From Erwinia psidii (GTDB lineage: Bacteria; Pseudomonadota; Gammaproteobacteria; Enterobacterales; Enterobacteriaceae): a stretch of DNA of 64,000 nt. Position 1 is the first letter of the stretch. The number at the start of each line of letters is the position of its first letter. The notes beneath the pieces were generated by a model, which saw nothing but the letters and a program-made list of their open reading frames with translations, did not search any database and was not told where the DNA came from. A program made the translations under genes and the position numbers. Location: contig NZ_RHHM01000001.1 of assembly GCF_003846135.1 (NCBI RefSeq), forward strand, positions 248,001 to 312,000, given 5' to 3'. Shown here in pieces: positions 1 through 13,780 of the stretch.

Positions 1-525
<525 letters not shown>

Positions 526-560
526 AAAATCATACCGGAGTAATCTGTGCAAAATTATAA

Positions 561-2024
<1,464 letters not shown>

Positions 2025-2039
2025 CTGGCGAAAATAGCG

Positions 2040-2066
2040 AACGGGCTCTTGGGAGCCCGTTTATTG
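2040..2066. terminator. Bidirectional terminator between bglA and nuoN
   Basis: A stem of about nine base pairs (AACGGGCTC / GAGCCCGTT) with a 4-base loop is followed by TTATTGTTAT on the plus strand. It lies in the 45-base gap between two convergent genes, so it can stop transcription from both sides. Confidence 0.8.
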
Positions 2067-2069
2067 TTA

Positions 2070-3527
2070 TTACATTAACGGCTGTGCCATCTGTACAAGA
2101 GAAATCAACGGCTGTGGATAAATCCCAAGCACCAGCACCAGAACGGCGGAGATCAACACCACGACCCCACCCGCCGTAAAGGCCCAGTTGGTTGGAGTAT
2201 CACGCTGCAACAGCTCCGGCGGTGTCAGATACAGGCTCACGGTCACGCGAAGATAGTAGTAAAGCCCAATGGCGCTGCCCACCACCACCGCTCCGGTCAG
2301 CCACCACAGGTGAGCGCCCACGCCAACAGCAATAACGTAAAACTTGCCGATAAAGCCCAGCGTCATTGGGATCCCGGCCAGTGAAAGCATCATCACTGTC
2401 ATCACCGCTGACAGAATGGGACGATGCCAGAACAGCCCACGATAGGAGTAGAGGGAATCTGCATCCGGCCCACGGTAAGGACTGGACATCAGGCTGACCA
2501 CGCCAAACGCACCGAGACTGCTGAACAGATAACCGGCCAGATAGACGCCCACGGTTTCCAGCGACAGCTGATGCGTTTGAATGGCAATCAGTGCTACCAG
2601 CAAATACCCCAGATGGGCAATTGACGAATAACCCAGCAGACGCTTGATGTTGCTTTGCGAAATCGCCATCAGGTTACCAAACAGTATTGAGGCCACCGCG
2701 ATGATCGCCAGTACCAGGCGCACCGCCTCGCTGTTTGCCACCGGGGCGTAAAGGAACAGTCGCATCACCACGCCAAAGATGGCAATTTTGCTGGCGGTTG
2801 CCAGGAAAGTGGAAACCGGCGCGGGCGCCCCCTGGTAGACATCCGGCGTCCACAGATGGAACGGCACCAGTGACAGTTTGAAACCCAGCCCCACGATCAT
2901 CATCCCAAGCCCCGCCAGCAGCAACGGCTTATGCACCATCACGTCGTTAAGGCTTTTGCCCAGCGCCACAAAGCTCAGATTGCCTGAATCGGCGTACAGC
3001 AGCGCCATACCGAACAGCAGGAAGGACGACGCCACCGCCGACATAATAGTGTATTTGATGCTGGCTTCCAGCGAGCGTTTTTGCTGAAAGGCATAGCCCA
3101 CCAGTCCAAACAGCGGCAGGGAGATCAACTCAATACCGATAAACAACGAAGCCAGATGATTGGCGCTGGCCAGCACCACGCCACCCGCGGCGGCAATCAG
3201 CACCAGCAGGTAGAACTCTTCGCGGTTATCCGGGTAAGTCGCCAGCCACGGATAAGCAAAAGTGCAGGTTGCCAGACTTGCCAGAATAACCAGCCCGGTA
3301 TAGAGCATCGAATAGCCATCAACCCGCAACAGCGGAGTGATATCCATCGGACCCGCTTTAGCCACAAAGAACAGTGAAAGCAGCGCGAGGTTCAGTCCCA
3401 CTACCGCCAGTGTGGCATTGACGAAGTGGTTGCGTCGCCACGCAATGGACAGCATCACAACCACCACCGTCAATCCGACGATCAGCATCGGCAGAAGCGC
3501 GATCAATTGTTGAGGAGTAAGTGTCAT
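2070..3527 (-). CDS. nuoN: NADH-quinone oxidoreductase subunit N
   Basis: Last gene of the complex I operon. NuoN is one of three antiporter-like membrane subunits of the proton-pumping arm. At 485 residues it matches the E. coli length. It has about fourteen hydrophobic segments and the conserved antiporter core, including the lysine-bearing [17 protein letters not shown] segment near residue 220. It follows nuoM after 6 bases and converges on bglA across a shared terminator. Confidence 0.97.
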   Translation of the reverse strand: MTLTPQQLIALLPMLIVGLTVVVVMLSIAWRRNHFVNATLAVVGLNLALLSLFFVAKAGPMDITPLLRVDGYSMLYTGLVILASLATCTFAYPWLATYPDNREEFYLLVLIAAAGGVVLASANHLASLFIGIELISLPLFGLVGYAFQQKRSLEASIKYTIMSAVASSFLLFGMALLYADSGNLSFVALGKSLNDVMVHKPLLLAGLGMMIVGLGFKLSLVPFHLWTPDVYQGAPAPVSTFLATASKIAIFGVVMRLFLYAPVANSEAVRLVLAIIAVASILFGNLMAISQSNIKRLLGYSSIAHLGYLLVALIAIQTHQLSLETVGVYLAGYLFSSLGAFGVVSLMSSPYRGPDADSLYSYRGLFWHRPILSAVMTVMMLSLAGIPMTLGFIGKFYVIAVGVGAHLWWLTGAVVVGSAIGLYYYLRVTVSLYLTPPELLQRDTPTNWAFTAGGVVVLISAVLVLVLGIYPQPLISLVQMAQPLM

Positions 3528-3533
3528 GGCGAA

Positions 3534-5054
3534 TTACAGCCTTGTAGTTGAAATTGAAGCAGTAAACCACTGCTGAATATTGCTGATTGCCGTATGTGAG
3601 GTGTCCAGAATCGGCTGCGGGTAAACCCCCAGCAGAACCAGCAGCACCACCAACACCATAATAATCAGGAACTCACGCGGCGACATATCCCGCAGCGGGG
3701 TCTCTGATTTTGGCGCACCATAATACGCACGTTGCATCATTACCAGCGAGTAAACAGAAGCAAACACCAGACCAAAGGTCGCGATAACAATAATCAGCGG
3801 CACCGAGCGGAAGCTGCCGGTGAGGATCATAAACTCACCGACGAAGTTCCCGGTGCCCGGCATCCCCAGATTGGCCACCGCAAAGAACAGCGACAGGCCT
3901 GGCAACCATTTAATGCGCGACCACAGGCCACCCATCTGACGCATATCGCGGGTGTGGAGCCGCTCGTACAGCTGACCACAAAGGATGAACAGCGCTGCCG
4001 CAGACAACCCGTGAGCAATCATCTGCACCACTGCACCCTGGTACGCCAGCTGGCTGCCGGTGTAAATGGCGATCAGGACAAAGCCCATATGTGAGATTGA
4101 GGTATAGGCAATCAGGCGCTTGATGTCGTACTGCGAGAAGGCCATCCATGCACCGTAGAAAATACCAATCACCCCCAGCCACATCGCCACTGGCGCAAAC
4201 TCCGCCGATGCAGTTGGGAATAACGGTAGCGCAAAACGCAACAGACCATACGCAGCGGTTTTCAGCAGGATCCCCGCCAGGTCAACGGAACCGGCGGTGG
4301 GTGCCTGACTGTGCGCATCCGGCAGCCAGCCATGCAGTGGCACCACCGGCATTTTTACCGCGAAAGCGATAAAGAATCCCAACATCAGCAGATATTCCAC
4401 CGTATGCGACATCGGTGTTTTTAACAGTTCTTCATAGTTGAAGGTCCACACACCGGTAGCGTTATAGTTGACAAACACCAGAGCAAGAATCGCTATCAAC
4501 ATCACCAGACCGCTGGCCTGGGTGTAAATGAAAAACTTGGTCGCCGCCGTGATGCGCGTTTTACCGTCCGAGGCTTTGTGCCCCCACAGCGCGATCAGGA
4601 AGTACATCGGCACCAGCATCATTTCCCAGAAGAAGAAGAACAGGAACATGTCGATAGCAAGGAACACGCCGATCACGCCGCCGAGGATCCACAGCAGGTT
4701 CAGGTGGAAAAAGCCCTGCCATTTTTCGATTTCGTTCCAGGAACAGAGGATCGCCATCACGCCGAGCAGGCCGGTCAGCACCACCATCAGCAGCGACAGG
4801 CCGTCCAGCGCCAGATGCACATTGATGCCGAAACGCGGTATCCATGAATGCAGGTAAACTGACTGCCACTGGGGAACGCCAGTGGGCTGAGTCAGTGAGT
4901 AACCGCCCTGCCACCAGAGCTGCAGTGAAAGCACCAGCGTCAGCCCCATTGCTATCAGTGCAATCCAGCGTGGCACTTTGCTGCCAAAGCGCTCAAGCTG
5001 CCAACAGAGCAGGCCACCGATGAACGGGATTAATATAAGCCAGGGTAATAACAT
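3534..5054 (-). CDS. nuoM: NADH-quinone oxidoreductase subunit M
   Basis: Antiporter-like proton channel subunit of complex I, in the inner membrane. The 506-residue product starts MLLPWLILIPFIGG, as in E. coli NuoM (509). The frame stays open a further 41 codons upstream to 5177, but that extension is polar, has no counterpart in the family and comes from the ERIC-like repeat in the nuoL/nuoM gap, so I rejected it. The conserved VKMPVVPLHGWLPDAHSQAP core is present. An upstream AAGGGA is the likely ribosome site. Confidence 0.96.
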   Translation of the reverse strand: MLLPWLILIPFIGGLLCWQLERFGSKVPRWIALIAMGLTLVLSLQLWWQGGYSLTQPTGVPQWQSVYLHSWIPRFGINVHLALDGLSLLMVVLTGLLGVMAILCSWNEIEKWQGFFHLNLLWILGGVIGVFLAIDMFLFFFFWEMMLVPMYFLIALWGHKASDGKTRITAATKFFIYTQASGLVMLIAILALVFVNYNATGVWTFNYEELLKTPMSHTVEYLLMLGFFIAFAVKMPVVPLHGWLPDAHSQAPTAGSVDLAGILLKTAAYGLLRFALPLFPTASAEFAPVAMWLGVIGIFYGAWMAFSQYDIKRLIAYTSISHMGFVLIAIYTGSQLAYQGAVVQMIAHGLSAAALFILCGQLYERLHTRDMRQMGGLWSRIKWLPGLSLFFAVANLGMPGTGNFVGEFMILTGSFRSVPLIIVIATFGLVFASVYSLVMMQRAYYGAPKSETPLRDMSPREFLIIMVLVVLLVLLGVYPQPILDTSHTAISNIQQWFTASISTTRL

Positions 5055-5079
5055 GGCGTTTTGATTCCCTTTTCTGAAC

Positions 5080-5215
5080 CTGCATGGGCTATCTTGCTTG
5101 CCATTTTCGCCCCCGGTAGTGCTCACAATCCTCACATACCAAAGTATGCTGCGGTTGTTCCGCGCTGGCGGTGGCAAAACTGACTGCGCCGATGACGCCC
5201 AACTTTCAGGTAATT
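5080..5215. repeat. ERIC-like palindromic repeat, nuoL/nuoM gap
   Basis: Read on the minus strand, the core GCATAC-TTTG-GTATGTGAGG followed by TTGTGAGC has the layout of the ERIC central palindrome (GCTTAC-n4-GTAAGTGA). It is flanked by GC-rich partly complementary arms. It accounts for most of the 216-base gap between nuoL and nuoM, which is otherwise non-coding. The edges are approximate and the copy is diverged. Confidence 0.6.
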
Positions 5216-5270
5216 TTTAACATCTTTTTACTAAGGGGATGAGAATCTGTTCACCCCCGCTCACAAACCT

Positions 5271-7109
5271 TTACACCGCCAACAACAGGGCCAGTACCAC
5301 CACGGCACCCATACCCACAGAAGCAATGTACCAGCGCAAATAACCATTTTCGCTCACCACCAGCCCTTTGTTCGCCAGACGGGCGAACAGAGCCGGAATG
5401 TTCATCAGCGCATTCAGCGGATCGCGCTTCAGCAGCCTGGCGATGAACAGATAAGGTTTAACGAAAATCTGGTCGTACAACCAGTCGAAGCCCCAGGCCG
5501 CAAACCACCAGGTGGAGAAGAAACGTCCCGGCGCACTGCTGGCAATGCGGGTTACCAGCGAACGTTTGCCCAGCCACAGGGCAGCAGCCAGCAGAATACC
5601 GGCAATCGCCACCGCGCCTGAGGTCATTTCCAGCGTCAGTACGCTGCCGTGCGCCAGCTCGGTGGTCTCAGGCAGAACGCCTTTCAACGGTGGCACAATC
5701 AATGCGCCAATAAAGGTCGAAAGACACAGCAGCACCATCAACGGCAGATGATGAGTGATGCCCTTCCCGGCGTGAGCATGAATTTTCTCTTCACCATGAA
5801 ACGTGATAAAAATCATCCTGAAGGTATATAGCGAGGTCATAAACGCCCCTACCAGACCGGCTACCATCAGATTGATATGGCCGTTCGCCAGCGCACCGGC
5901 AAGGATCTCATCCTTACTGAAGAAGCCTGCGGTAATCAGCGGCAGGGCTGACAGCGCCGCGCCGCCCACCAGGAAGCAGACATAAACCAGCGGGATGCTT
6001 TTACGCAGTCCACCCATCCTGAAGATGTTCTGCTCATGGTGGCAGGCAAGGATCACCGAACCGGAAGAGAGGAACAGCAGCGCTTTGAAGAACGCATGGG
6101 TCATCAGGTGGAAAATGGCCGCGTCCCAGGCCTGAACGCCCAGCGCGAGAAACATATAACCAATCTGGCTCATGGTTGAATAAGCCAGCACGCGTTTAAT
6201 GTCGGTCTGGACCAGTGCGGCAAAGCCGGCCAGCACCAGGGTAATGGCGCCCACAATGCCCACCAGATGCAGCACTTCCGGCGTCAGCAGAAACAGACTG
6301 TGACTGCGGGCGATCAGGTAGACACCCGCCGTTACCATGGTCGCCGCGTGGATCAGGGCAGAAACCGGTGTCGGACCTGCCATCGCATCGGCCAGCCAGG
6401 TTTGCAACGGCAGCTGTGCAGATTTACCTACCGCACCACCGAGCAACATCAGGGTCGCCCACTGCAACATATGATTGTCCGCTGCGAAGTGAGCCGGTGC
6501 CAGCGCCGCCATCTCACGGAAGTTCAGCGTGCCTAACTCGTTCCACAGAATAAATAAGCCGAACGCCAGAAAAACATCACCCACGCGGGTGATAATAAAG
6601 GCTTTCATCGCCGCGGCACCATTTTGCGGATTGGTGTAGTAGAAGCCAATTAGCAGATAAGAGCAGAGGCCCACGCCTTCCCAGCCCAGATACATCAGCA
6701 TCAGATTATCGGCCAGTACCAGAACCACCATGCTGGCGATAAACAGGTTGGTATAAGCGAAGAAGCGGGAGTAGCCCTCTTCCCCGCGCATGTACCAGGA
6801 TGCGAACATGTGGATAAAGAAGCCGACGCCTGTCACCACTGACAGCATGGTCAGCGACAGGCCGTCCAGCGTCAGGCTAACGTTGATATCGAAATTGCCC
6901 ACCTGTATCCACGACCACAGTGCCTGGTGAAATACCGCCTGTCCGTGACTGAAGAAATTAATGCCCACAAAGAGAGTGACCAGCGCCGCCAGGCCAACGG
7001 AACCCATTCCTACCGTGGCAGCCAGATTTTCTGACCAGCGACCACGGGAGAAGGCCAGCAGCAAAAAGCCAATCAGCGGGAACAAAATGGTTAAAAAGAG
7101 AAGATTCAT
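5271..7109 (-). CDS. nuoL: NADH-quinone oxidoreductase subunit L
   Basis: Largest antiporter-like subunit of complex I, carrying the long lateral helix along the membrane arm. At 612 residues it equals the E. coli length (613). The conserved [21 protein letters not shown] motif with its pumping lysine is near residue 230. The start codon overlaps the nuoK stop by 4 bases, indicating translational coupling. The protein is hydrophobic throughout, with many membrane segments. Confidence 0.97.
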   Translation of the reverse strand: MNLLFLTILFPLIGFLLLAFSRGRWSENLAATVGMGSVGLAALVTLFVGINFFSHGQAVFHQALWSWIQVGNFDINVSLTLDGLSLTMLSVVTGVGFFIHMFASWYMRGEEGYSRFFAYTNLFIASMVVLVLADNLMLMYLGWEGVGLCSYLLIGFYYTNPQNGAAAMKAFIITRVGDVFLAFGLFILWNELGTLNFREMAALAPAHFAADNHMLQWATLMLLGGAVGKSAQLPLQTWLADAMAGPTPVSALIHAATMVTAGVYLIARSHSLFLLTPEVLHLVGIVGAITLVLAGFAALVQTDIKRVLAYSTMSQIGYMFLALGVQAWDAAIFHLMTHAFFKALLFLSSGSVILACHHEQNIFRMGGLRKSIPLVYVCFLVGGAALSALPLITAGFFSKDEILAGALANGHINLMVAGLVGAFMTSLYTFRMIFITFHGEEKIHAHAGKGITHHLPLMVLLCLSTFIGALIVPPLKGVLPETTELAHGSVLTLEMTSGAVAIAGILLAAALWLGKRSLVTRIASSAPGRFFSTWWFAAWGFDWLYDQIFVKPYLFIARLLKRDPLNALMNIPALFARLANKGLVVSENGYLRWYIASVGMGAVVVLALLLAV

Positions 7110-7408
7110 CCGCGCATCTCACTCACTTTGTCAATATTGAGGTTCTGGCTGCGACGATGCAGTTGTAGCAACAACGCCAGACCAATGCTGGCTTCCGCCG
7201 CCGCAAGGCTTATCGCCAGGATATACATCACCTGACCGTCTGCCTGCCCCCAGTAGCTTCCGGCAGCGACGAACGCCAGTGCGGCAGCGTTGATCATGAT
7301 TTCGAGGCTAATCAGCATAAACAGCAGATTGCGGCGAATAATCACACCGGTCAGCCCAAGAACAAACAGGATGGCCGCCAGAATAAGGCCATGTTGCAAA
7401 GGGATCAT
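7106..7408 (-). CDS. nuoK: NADH-quinone oxidoreductase subunit K
   Basis: Small three-helix membrane subunit (100 residues) of complex I, Mrp/MnhC-like. It contains the two conserved membrane glutamates, in LISLEIM and AAEASIG. Its ends overlap both nuoJ and nuoL by 4 bases, the normal tight arrangement of this operon. Confidence 0.97.
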   Translation of the reverse strand: MIPLQHGLILAAILFVLGLTGVIIRRNLLFMLISLEIMINAAALAFVAAGSYWGQADGQVMYILAISLAAAEASIGLALLLQLHRRSQNLNIDKVSEMRG

Positions 7409-7959
7409 GCGTGTTCCTCCTTCGTGCCTTTCACTGCATCCGCCGGGCGGTTGCTTAAAACTTCACCGGGACGCTGTTCACGACCGATATGATAAGCCAC
7501 CACCAGCCCCGCGAGCAGCAGCATGGAAGCCAGCTCCACCGCCAGAACGTAAGGGCCGAACAGGCTGATACCCACCGCTTTCGCATCAATCATCCTGCCG
7601 TCAATGTTCCTGTCCTGAACACAGAGAATGGCGTAAACCATCACCGCCAGCAGCAGTAAAGAACAGAGACCGGGACCAAGCCAGACGGTCGGTTTAAGCC
7701 ATTCACGCTCCTGAGCCTGAACGGACTCACCCAGGTTCAGCATCATCACCACAAACACGAACAGCACCATGATCGCCCCGGCATACACGATGATCTCCAG
7801 CGCGCCGGCGAAATACGCCCCCAGCGAGAAAAACACCCCGGCCACCGCCAACAGGGAAATTATCAGATATAACAGTGCGTGGACCGGATTGGTGTGGGTG
7901 ATAACGCGCAACGTTGTCAGCACCGCGACCAGACCACAAAGATAAAACGCAAATTCCAT
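7405..7959 (-). CDS. nuoJ: NADH-quinone oxidoreductase subunit J
   Basis: Five-helix membrane subunit of complex I. I start it at [13 protein letters not shown], giving 184 residues exactly as in E. coli. The frame extends 26 codons further to 8037, but that part overlaps the end of nuoI and has no family counterpart; an AAGGAGCC site lies just before the chosen ATG. The conserved helix-3 segment ([19 protein letters not shown]) is intact. Confidence 0.96.
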   Translation of the reverse strand: MEFAFYLCGLVAVLTTLRVITHTNPVHALLYLIISLLAVAGVFFSLGAYFAGALEIIVYAGAIMVLFVFVVMMLNLGESVQAQEREWLKPTVWLGPGLCSLLLLAVMVYAILCVQDRNIDGRMIDAKAVGISLFGPYVLAVELASMLLLAGLVVAYHIGREQRPGEVLSNRPADAVKGTKEEHA

Positions 7960-7969
7960 GTCTGGCTCC

Positions 7970-8512
7970 TTAAGGTAACAAGCCCTTGACGTCGACAGGT
8001 TTGGCTTCGTTAGCAGCTTCACCTTTGTCTTTCCCATCGATCGCCATTCCCGCCATCCGGTAAAAATTGTATTCCGGGTATTTACCCGGACCGGAAATCA
8101 GCAGGTCTTCTTTCTCATACACCAGATCCTGACGCTTAAACTCACCCATTTCAAAATCGGGGGTAAGCTGAATCGCAGTGGTCGGGCAGGCCTCTTCACA
8201 CAGGCCACAGAAAATGCAGCGCGAGAAGTTAATACGGAAGAACTCCGGGTACCAGCGACCATCATCCATTTCCGCTTTTTGCAGCGAGATACAGCCGACC
8301 GGGCAGGCTACCGCGCAAAGGTTACAGGCCACGCAACGTTCCTGGCCATCCGGGTCGCGGGTCAGCACGATACGGCCACGGTAGCGAGGCGGCAGATAAA
8401 CCGGCTCTTCCGGGTACATCATGGTTTCACGTTTGGCAAAGGCGTTGGAGCCAATCAGCACGATACTGCGGATCGTGGTGCCAAACCCCACCAGAATGTC
8501 TTTTAATGTCAT
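7970..8512 (-). CDS. nuoI: NADH-quinone oxidoreductase subunit I, two [4Fe-4S] clusters
   Basis: Peripheral-arm subunit that carries clusters N6a and N6b, passing electrons from NuoG towards NuoB. Two ferredoxin motifs are visible, [12 protein letters not shown] and [12 protein letters not shown], between about residues 60 and 110. At 180 residues it equals the E. coli protein. It lies between nuoH and nuoJ with short gaps. Confidence 0.97.
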   Translation of the reverse strand: MTLKDILVGFGTTIRSIVLIGSNAFAKRETMMYPEEPVYLPPRYRGRIVLTRDPDGQERCVACNLCAVACPVGCISLQKAEMDDGRWYPEFFRINFSRCIFCGLCEEACPTTAIQLTPDFEMGEFKRQDLVYEKEDLLISGPGKYPEYNFYRMAGMAIDGKDKGEAANEAKPVDVKGLLP

Positions 8513-8528
8513 AATCTTAACCCCAACC

Positions 8529-9503
8529 TCAGGCGTTACAGAGGATCACTGCGGCAGTTGCCAGCAGGTTCAGCAACGTTAACGGCAGACAAACTTTCCA
8601 GCCGAACGACATCACCTGGTCATAGCGCGGGCGCGGTAGCGCCGCACGGATCAGAATGAACATCATCATAAAAAACGCCGTTTTGATGGCAAACCAGAAG
8701 ACAGGCGGCAGCCAGGGGCCGTTCCAGCCGCCAAAGAACAGTGTCACGATCAGCGATGAGACGGTGACGATGCCGACATATTCACCAACGAAGAACAAAC
8801 CGAATTTCATCCCGGCATATTCAATGTGATAACCATCGGCCAGCTCCTGCTCCGCTTCAGGCTGGTCGAAGGGATGTCGGTGACAGACCGCCACGCCCGC
8901 GATGGCGAAAGTCACAAAGCCAAAGAACTGCGGAATGATGTTCCACAGGTGCTGCTGGCTGTTGACGATATCGACCATATTGAACGAGCCTGCCTGCGCC
9001 ACCACGCCCATCAACGACAGGCCAAGGAACACCTCATAGCTCAGGGTCTGGGCAGAGGCACGCATCGCACCCAACAAGGAGTATTTGTTGTTGCTGGACC
9101 AGCCAGCGAACAACACCGCGTACACCGCCAGCCCAGCCATCATCAGAAAGAACAGCAGACCGATATTCAGGTCAGCGCCCATCCAGGTGGAAGTGACCGG
9201 CACGATTGCCATCGCCAGCAGCAAGGAGGTGAAAGCGATCATCGGAGCAAGGGTAAAGATCACCCGATCGGTAAAGGGCGGTGTCCAGTCCTCTTTAAAG
9301 AACATTTTGATCATGTCCGCCACCAGCTGTAACGAACCGCCCCAGCCAACGCGGTTAGGTCCGTAACGGTTCTGGAACAGACCGAGCAGGCGACGTTCGC
9401 CAAAGCTCATAAAGGCACCGCAACCCACCACCACAAACAGAATAGCCAGGGCTTTGCCGACGGCAATGAGCACCTCAATAACGTCCGGTGTCAGCCAACT
9501 CAT
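8529..9503 (-). CDS. nuoH: NADH-quinone oxidoreductase subunit H
   Basis: Membrane subunit that forms much of the quinone-binding channel at the junction of the two arms of complex I. It has 324 residues against 325 in E. coli, with about eight membrane segments. The conserved cytoplasmic loop [18 protein letters not shown] is present. Its ATG overlaps the nuoG stop by 4 bases. Confidence 0.97.
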   Translation of the reverse strand: MSWLTPDVIEVLIAVGKALAILFVVVGCGAFMSFGERRLLGLFQNRYGPNRVGWGGSLQLVADMIKMFFKEDWTPPFTDRVIFTLAPMIAFTSLLLAMAIVPVTSTWMGADLNIGLLFFLMMAGLAVYAVLFAGWSSNNKYSLLGAMRASAQTLSYEVFLGLSLMGVVAQAGSFNMVDIVNSQQHLWNIIPQFFGFVTFAIAGVAVCHRHPFDQPEAEQELADGYHIEYAGMKFGLFFVGEYVGIVTVSSLIVTLFFGGWNGPWLPPVFWFAIKTAFFMMMFILIRAALPRPRYDQVMSFGWKVCLPLTLLNLLATAAVILCNA

Positions 9504-12226
9504 TGTACCGCCTCCCGCAGATTGTCAATACTGGCACCCAGCAGGAACGGCGGAATTCCCGGCATCCCCAGCGGCAGCCCCACCTGCCCTGCCTGTAACG
9601 ATGCTGAGAATCGCACCGGCAGGCAAAGCGTTTCACCTTCACAGCTGAATTCAACCGCCGTCCCGGCATTAACGCCCAGTTCAGCGGCATCGGCCGGATT
9701 GACCATCAGGTAAGGCTCAGGCATACGCTGCTGAATAACCGGCGAACGCTGGGTCATCTCCTCGCTGCCGAACAGCTGGAAGTATGGTGCCACGCGCCAG
9801 CGGTTTTCCTGACGGGTAAAGGCGGCAGGCACCGCATCAAACCACGCGAGTTGGCCACTCCCGGCCTCAAACAGGCGCACACCCGGATCGCCATTGCGCA
9901 ATTTACCGCCCACTTCATCCTGGAATTTGTTCCAGGCCTGGGGAGAGTTCCAGCCTGGTGCCCATGCAAACGGAATTTGCGAACGGGCGGCGGACGGCTG
10001 GTTGTTCCCTTCCATCGAGAAGGCAAACATGGTGTCTTTATCCTGTGGCTGGCGCGGTTCGTGCACGCTGATGTTGGCACGCATTGCGGTACGACCACTG
10101 GATCGGGCTGGAGAACGGGCCAGTTTCTGACCGCGAATACGGAAGCTGGCATCCGGCGCGGCATCCTTGATCCCGGCCAGCTGCGGCAGCGCCGTTACGC
10201 AGGCGTCTATCACATGATCCAGCTGCGTCCAGTCAACCGCACGGCTGGTGATGGTGCTTTGCAACGAATGCAGCCAACGCCAGCTCTCCAGCATCGCAAC
10301 GTTACTGTCGTAATACGCCGGGTCATAGACCTGGAAGAAACGCTGGGCGCGGCCTTCCTGATTAACCACCGTGCCGTCGCTCTCGGCAAAGCTGGCGGTG
10401 GAGAGGATCAGACCAGCCTTCTCGCTGGTTTTGGTGCGCTGATGATCGATAACGATCACGTTTGGCGTATTGCTCAGTGCCGCATCTACCAGATCTTTAG
10501 GCGCATGGCGGTAGAGATCGTTTTCCATGACGATTACCGCATCTGCCGTGCCATCTGAAAGCGCATCCAGGGCCGCGTCAAGCGGCTGGCCACCGATCAT
10601 GCCCAGGCCCACGCTGTTTGAACTGCCTGCCAGCAGGGTAATACCCACCTCAGCACCACGTCCTTTCAGCGCTTTGGCCACGTTCGCTGCCGCCTGGATC
10701 ATCGCTTCGCTACCGGCGTGAACCCCGGAGATAATCAACGGTTTTTTCGCACCGGCCAGTGCCTGAACCACCACGTCGATTCTGTTGCTCAGATCCCTGT
10801 CGAGACCGTCCACGGCTGGCGCGGTCTCATCCAGCGCGTGAGCGATAGCAAAACCGACACGGGCCTGATCTTCCACCGGGGCGCGATAGCTCCAGGCGGC
10901 GATATCATCCAGACGGGTAGCATCGACATTGGTGACAAACAGCGGATGTTTGGCGTGCTGGCCAATATTCATAATCGCCGCGATCTGCCAGTCAGCCACT
11001 TTCTGCGCGGCGGCCATTGCCCGTGCTTTACCTTTTACCGCCTGACGAACCGAGAGCGCCACACGGGCACCCACCTGCGTCAGGTCCTCACCCAGCACCA
11101 GCACCGCATCGTAGCTTTCAATTTCCCGCAGCGCTGGCGTATGAATACCGCTGTCACGCAGTACCTGCAGCATCACTTCCAGACACGCCTGTTCACGCGC
11201 GGGTATGCCGGTGAAGAAATTTTCCGCGCCCACCAGTTCACGCAGGGCAAAGTTGCTCTCCACGCTGGCGCGTGGTGAGCCGATACCGATCACTTTATTC
11301 GCCTGACGCAATACATCTGCCGCTCCCTGCATCGCCTGTTCGGCGTTCAGCGCAATCCAGTCGTTGCCCCGTCGTTGCATCGGCTGACGCGGGCGGTCTT
11401 TCAGATTGACATAGCCGTAGCCAAAGCGACCACGGTCACAGAGGAAGTACTGGTTGACGGTGCCGTTATAGCGGTTTTCAACACGACGCAGTTCACCATA
11501 GCGCTCGCCCGGACTGGTGTTACAGCCGATGCTGCATTGCTGGCAGATGCTTGGCGCATACTGCATATCCCACTTACGGTTGTAACGCTCAGAATGCGTC
11601 TTATCAGTGAACACGCCGGTGGGGCAGATTTCGACCAGGTTACCGGAGAACTCGCTCTCAAGCACGCCGTCTTCCGGGCGACCAAAATAGACGTTATCGT
11701 GCGCGCCATACACGCCAAGGTCGGTGCCGTCGGCGTAATCTTTGTAGTAACGCACGCAGCGGTAGCAGGCGATACAGCGGTTCATTTCGTGAGAAATGAA
11801 CGGGCCGAGATCCTGATTACGGTGGGTACGCTTGGTGAAGCGGTAGCGGCGGAAGCTGTGTCCCGTCATCACCGTCATATCCTGAAGATGGCAGTTACCG
11901 CCCTCTTCACAGACCGGACAGTCATGCGGGTGGTTGGTCATCAACCACTCCACCACGCTTTCACGAAACTCTTTTGCTTCACCATCATCAATAGAGATAA
12001 AGGTGCCATCCGATGCCGGTGTCATACAGGACATCACCAGGCGGCCACGGGTATCGTCGGCATTCTGGAATTGCTTTACCGCACACTGGCGGCAGGCACC
12101 GACGCTACCGAGCGCCGGATGCCAGCAAAAATAAGGAATATCAAGACCAAGTGAGAGACAGGCCTGAAGCAGGTTGTCTGCACCACTGACGTCATATTCT
12201 TTACCGTCTACATGAATTGTAGCCAT
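9500..12226 (-). CDS. nuoG: NADH-quinone oxidoreductase subunit G
   Basis: Large iron-sulfur subunit of the electron input module. The N-terminal 2Fe-2S ferredoxin cysteines (CWHP...ACRQC) are followed by [17 protein letters not shown] and CQQCSIGC cluster motifs, then a molybdopterin-oxidoreductase-like domain that binds no cofactor in this family. I start at [11 protein letters not shown], giving 908 residues exactly as in E. coli. Nine further codons upstream (to 12253) are open but not conserved. An ERIC-like repeat separates it from nuoF. Confidence 0.96.
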   Translation of the reverse strand: MATIHVDGKEYDVSGADNLLQACLSLGLDIPYFCWHPALGSVGACRQCAVKQFQNADDTRGRLVMSCMTPASDGTFISIDDGEAKEFRESVVEWLMTNHPHDCPVCEEGGNCHLQDMTVMTGHSFRRYRFTKRTHRNQDLGPFISHEMNRCIACYRCVRYYKDYADGTDLGVYGAHDNVYFGRPEDGVLESEFSGNLVEICPTGVFTDKTHSERYNRKWDMQYAPSICQQCSIGCNTSPGERYGELRRVENRYNGTVNQYFLCDRGRFGYGYVNLKDRPRQPMQRRGNDWIALNAEQAMQGAADVLRQANKVIGIGSPRASVESNFALRELVGAENFFTGIPAREQACLEVMLQVLRDSGIHTPALREIESYDAVLVLGEDLTQVGARVALSVRQAVKGKARAMAAAQKVADWQIAAIMNIGQHAKHPLFVTNVDATRLDDIAAWSYRAPVEDQARVGFAIAHALDETAPAVDGLDRDLSNRIDVVVQALAGAKKPLIISGVHAGSEAMIQAAANVAKALKGRGAEVGITLLAGSSNSVGLGMIGGQPLDAALDALSDGTADAVIVMENDLYRHAPKDLVDAALSNTPNVIVIDHQRTKTSEKAGLILSTASFAESDGTVVNQEGRAQRFFQVYDPAYYDSNVAMLESWRWLHSLQSTITSRAVDWTQLDHVIDACVTALPQLAGIKDAAPDASFRIRGQKLARSPARSSGRTAMRANISVHEPRQPQDKDTMFAFSMEGNNQPSAARSQIPFAWAPGWNSPQAWNKFQDEVGGKLRNGDPGVRLFEAGSGQLAWFDAVPAAFTRQENRWRVAPYFQLFGSEEMTQRSPVIQQRMPEPYLMVNPADAAELGVNAGTAVEFSCEGETLCLPVRFSASLQAGQVGLPLGMPGIPPFLLGASIDNLREAVQ

Positions 12227-12274
12227 AGTGAACATGCTCAAGTAAGGCCCCAAAAAAGGGCGTTAAACACAATT

Positions 12275-12405
12275 CTTATTTGCCTTTCATCTTTCCGGTC
12301 ACAGCAGCATTAACCGCGTTCCCGTACCCGGTCACTTACCGTAGTAAGCATCCCGGTCGCGTTCTCCTGTCGCTTTACGGCAACCGGAAAGCCCTGGGCA
12401 AAATG
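12275..12405. repeat. ERIC-like palindromic repeat, nuoF/nuoG gap
   Basis: A roughly 125-base imperfect palindrome fills the gap. Outer arms TTTGCC-n6-CTTTCCGGT (12281 on) and ACCGGAAAG-n5-GGCAAA (to about 12402) are inverted repeats of each other. The centre, read on the minus strand, is GCTTAC-TACG-GTAAGTGACCGGG, very close to the ERIC core GCTTACATAAGTAAGTGACTGGGG. The length also fits the 127-base ERIC element. It is transcribed as part of the nuo messenger. Confidence 0.75.
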
Positions 12406-12433
12406 AGCGATGATTTTTCACATCTTAATTTTT

Positions 12434-13780
12434 TTACCAGCGGGCTTTCAGCAGGTTGGCCTGAATACCGGCAATGGCATGGGCGTTGCTGTAAACCTGG
12501 GGCGCAATGCCCGCTTCGAACTCGTCGCGGAAATACTTAATGGCGCTTTGCAGTGGCTCTACTGCACCTGGCGCATGCGCACAAAAGGTTTTGCCGGGGC
12601 CAAGCTGGCGACACAGTTGCAACAGGGTTTCAATATCGCCCGGCTGGCCTTCTTTTCTTTCCAGCGCACGCAGAATTTTCACGCTCCACGGCAATCCGTC
12701 ACGGCATGGCGTACACCAGCCGCAGGATTCACGGGCAAAAAACTCTTCCAGATTACGCACCAGGGACACCATGTTGATTTCGTGGTCAACGGCCATTGCC
12801 AGCGCGGTACCCAGACGGCTACCGGCTTTACCGATGCTGGCAAATTCCATCGGCAAATCGAGATGCGATTCCGTCAGAAAATCGGTGCCTGCACCGCCCG
12901 GCTGCCAGGCTTTGAATTTCAGTCCGTCGCGCATGCCACCGGCATAATCTTCCAGGATTTCGCGGGCAGTGGTACCAAACGGTAGTTCCCAGACGCCGGG
13001 ATTTTTTACCCGACCAGAGAAGCCCATCATCTTGGTGCCAGTGTCTTCGCTGCCGGAAATACCCTTGTACCACTCCACGCCGTTGGCGAGGATCGCCGGA
13101 ACGTTGGACAGGGTTTCGACATTGTTGACGCAGGTTGGCTTGCCCCAGGCACCGGCGGAAGCCGGGAATGGTGGCTTGGAACGCGGGTTGGCGCGACGGC
13201 CTTCCAGCGAATTAATCAGCGCGGTTTCTTCACCACAGATGTAGCGTCCCGCACCGGTATGCACGATCAGTTCAAAGTCAAATCCGGTGCCGAGGATGTT
13301 TTTCCCCAGATAGCCCGCTTCGGTTGCTTCCGCGATAGCCCGGCGAAGATTCACCGCCGCCTCAATATATTCACCACGCAGGAAGATATAGCCACGGTAC
13401 GCCTTAAGGGCGAAAGCACTAATCAACATGCCCTCCACCAGCTGATGCGGCATTTGCTCCATCAGCAGGCGGTCTTTATAGGTGCCCGGCTCCATCTCAT
13501 CGGCGTTACACAGCAGGTAACGGATGTTCATGGATTCATCTTTGGGCATCAGGCTCCACTTCAGACCGGTGGAGAAGCCTGCCCCGCCACGACCTTTCAG
13601 GCCAGAATCCTTCACCGCGGCCACAATCTCATCCTGAGACATGGTTTTCAGCGCTTTATCTGCACCGGCGTAGCCATTTTTACTGCGGTACTCGTCAAAA
13701 AAGACCGGCTGTTTGTCATCACGCAGACGCCATGTCAACGGATGTGTCTCCGCAGTACGAATGATCTGTTTAACTGTCAT
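12434..13780 (-). CDS. nuoF: NADH-quinone oxidoreductase subunit F, NADH/FMN-binding
   Basis: Site of NADH oxidation in complex I. It binds NADH and FMN in the N-terminal Rossmann-like domain ([13 protein letters not shown], about residue 65, and the [19 protein letters not shown] stretch near 175-195) and the N3 4Fe-4S cluster through [10 protein letters not shown] near residue 355. It has 448 residues against 445 in E. coli. Its start overlaps the nuoE stop by 4 bases. Confidence 0.97.
   Translation of the reverse strand: MTVKQIIRTAETHPLTWRLRDDKQPVFFDEYRSKNGYAGADKALKTMSQDEIVAAVKDSGLKGRGGAGFSTGLKWSLMPKDESMNIRYLLCNADEMEPGTYKDRLLMEQMPHQLVEGMLISAFALKAYRGYIFLRGEYIEAAVNLRRAIAEATEAGYLGKNILGTGFDFELIVHTGAGRYICGEETALINSLEGRRANPRSKPPFPASAGAWGKPTCVNNVETLSNVPAILANGVEWYKGISGSEDTGTKMMGFSGRVKNPGVWELPFGTTAREILEDYAGGMRDGLKFKAWQPGGAGTDFLTESHLDLPMEFASIGKAGSRLGTALAMAVDHEINMVSLVRNLEEFFARESCGWCTPCRDGLPWSVKILRALERKEGQPGDIETLLQLCRQLGPGKTFCAHAPGAVEPLQSAIKYFRDEFEAGIAPQVYSNAHAIAGIQANLLKARW

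Noticed and set aside
5055..5177. N-terminal extension of NuoM
   Set aside because: The added 41 residues are polar, not in any NuoM I know, and derive from the ERIC-like repeat; the internal MLLPWLILIPFIGG start fits the family.
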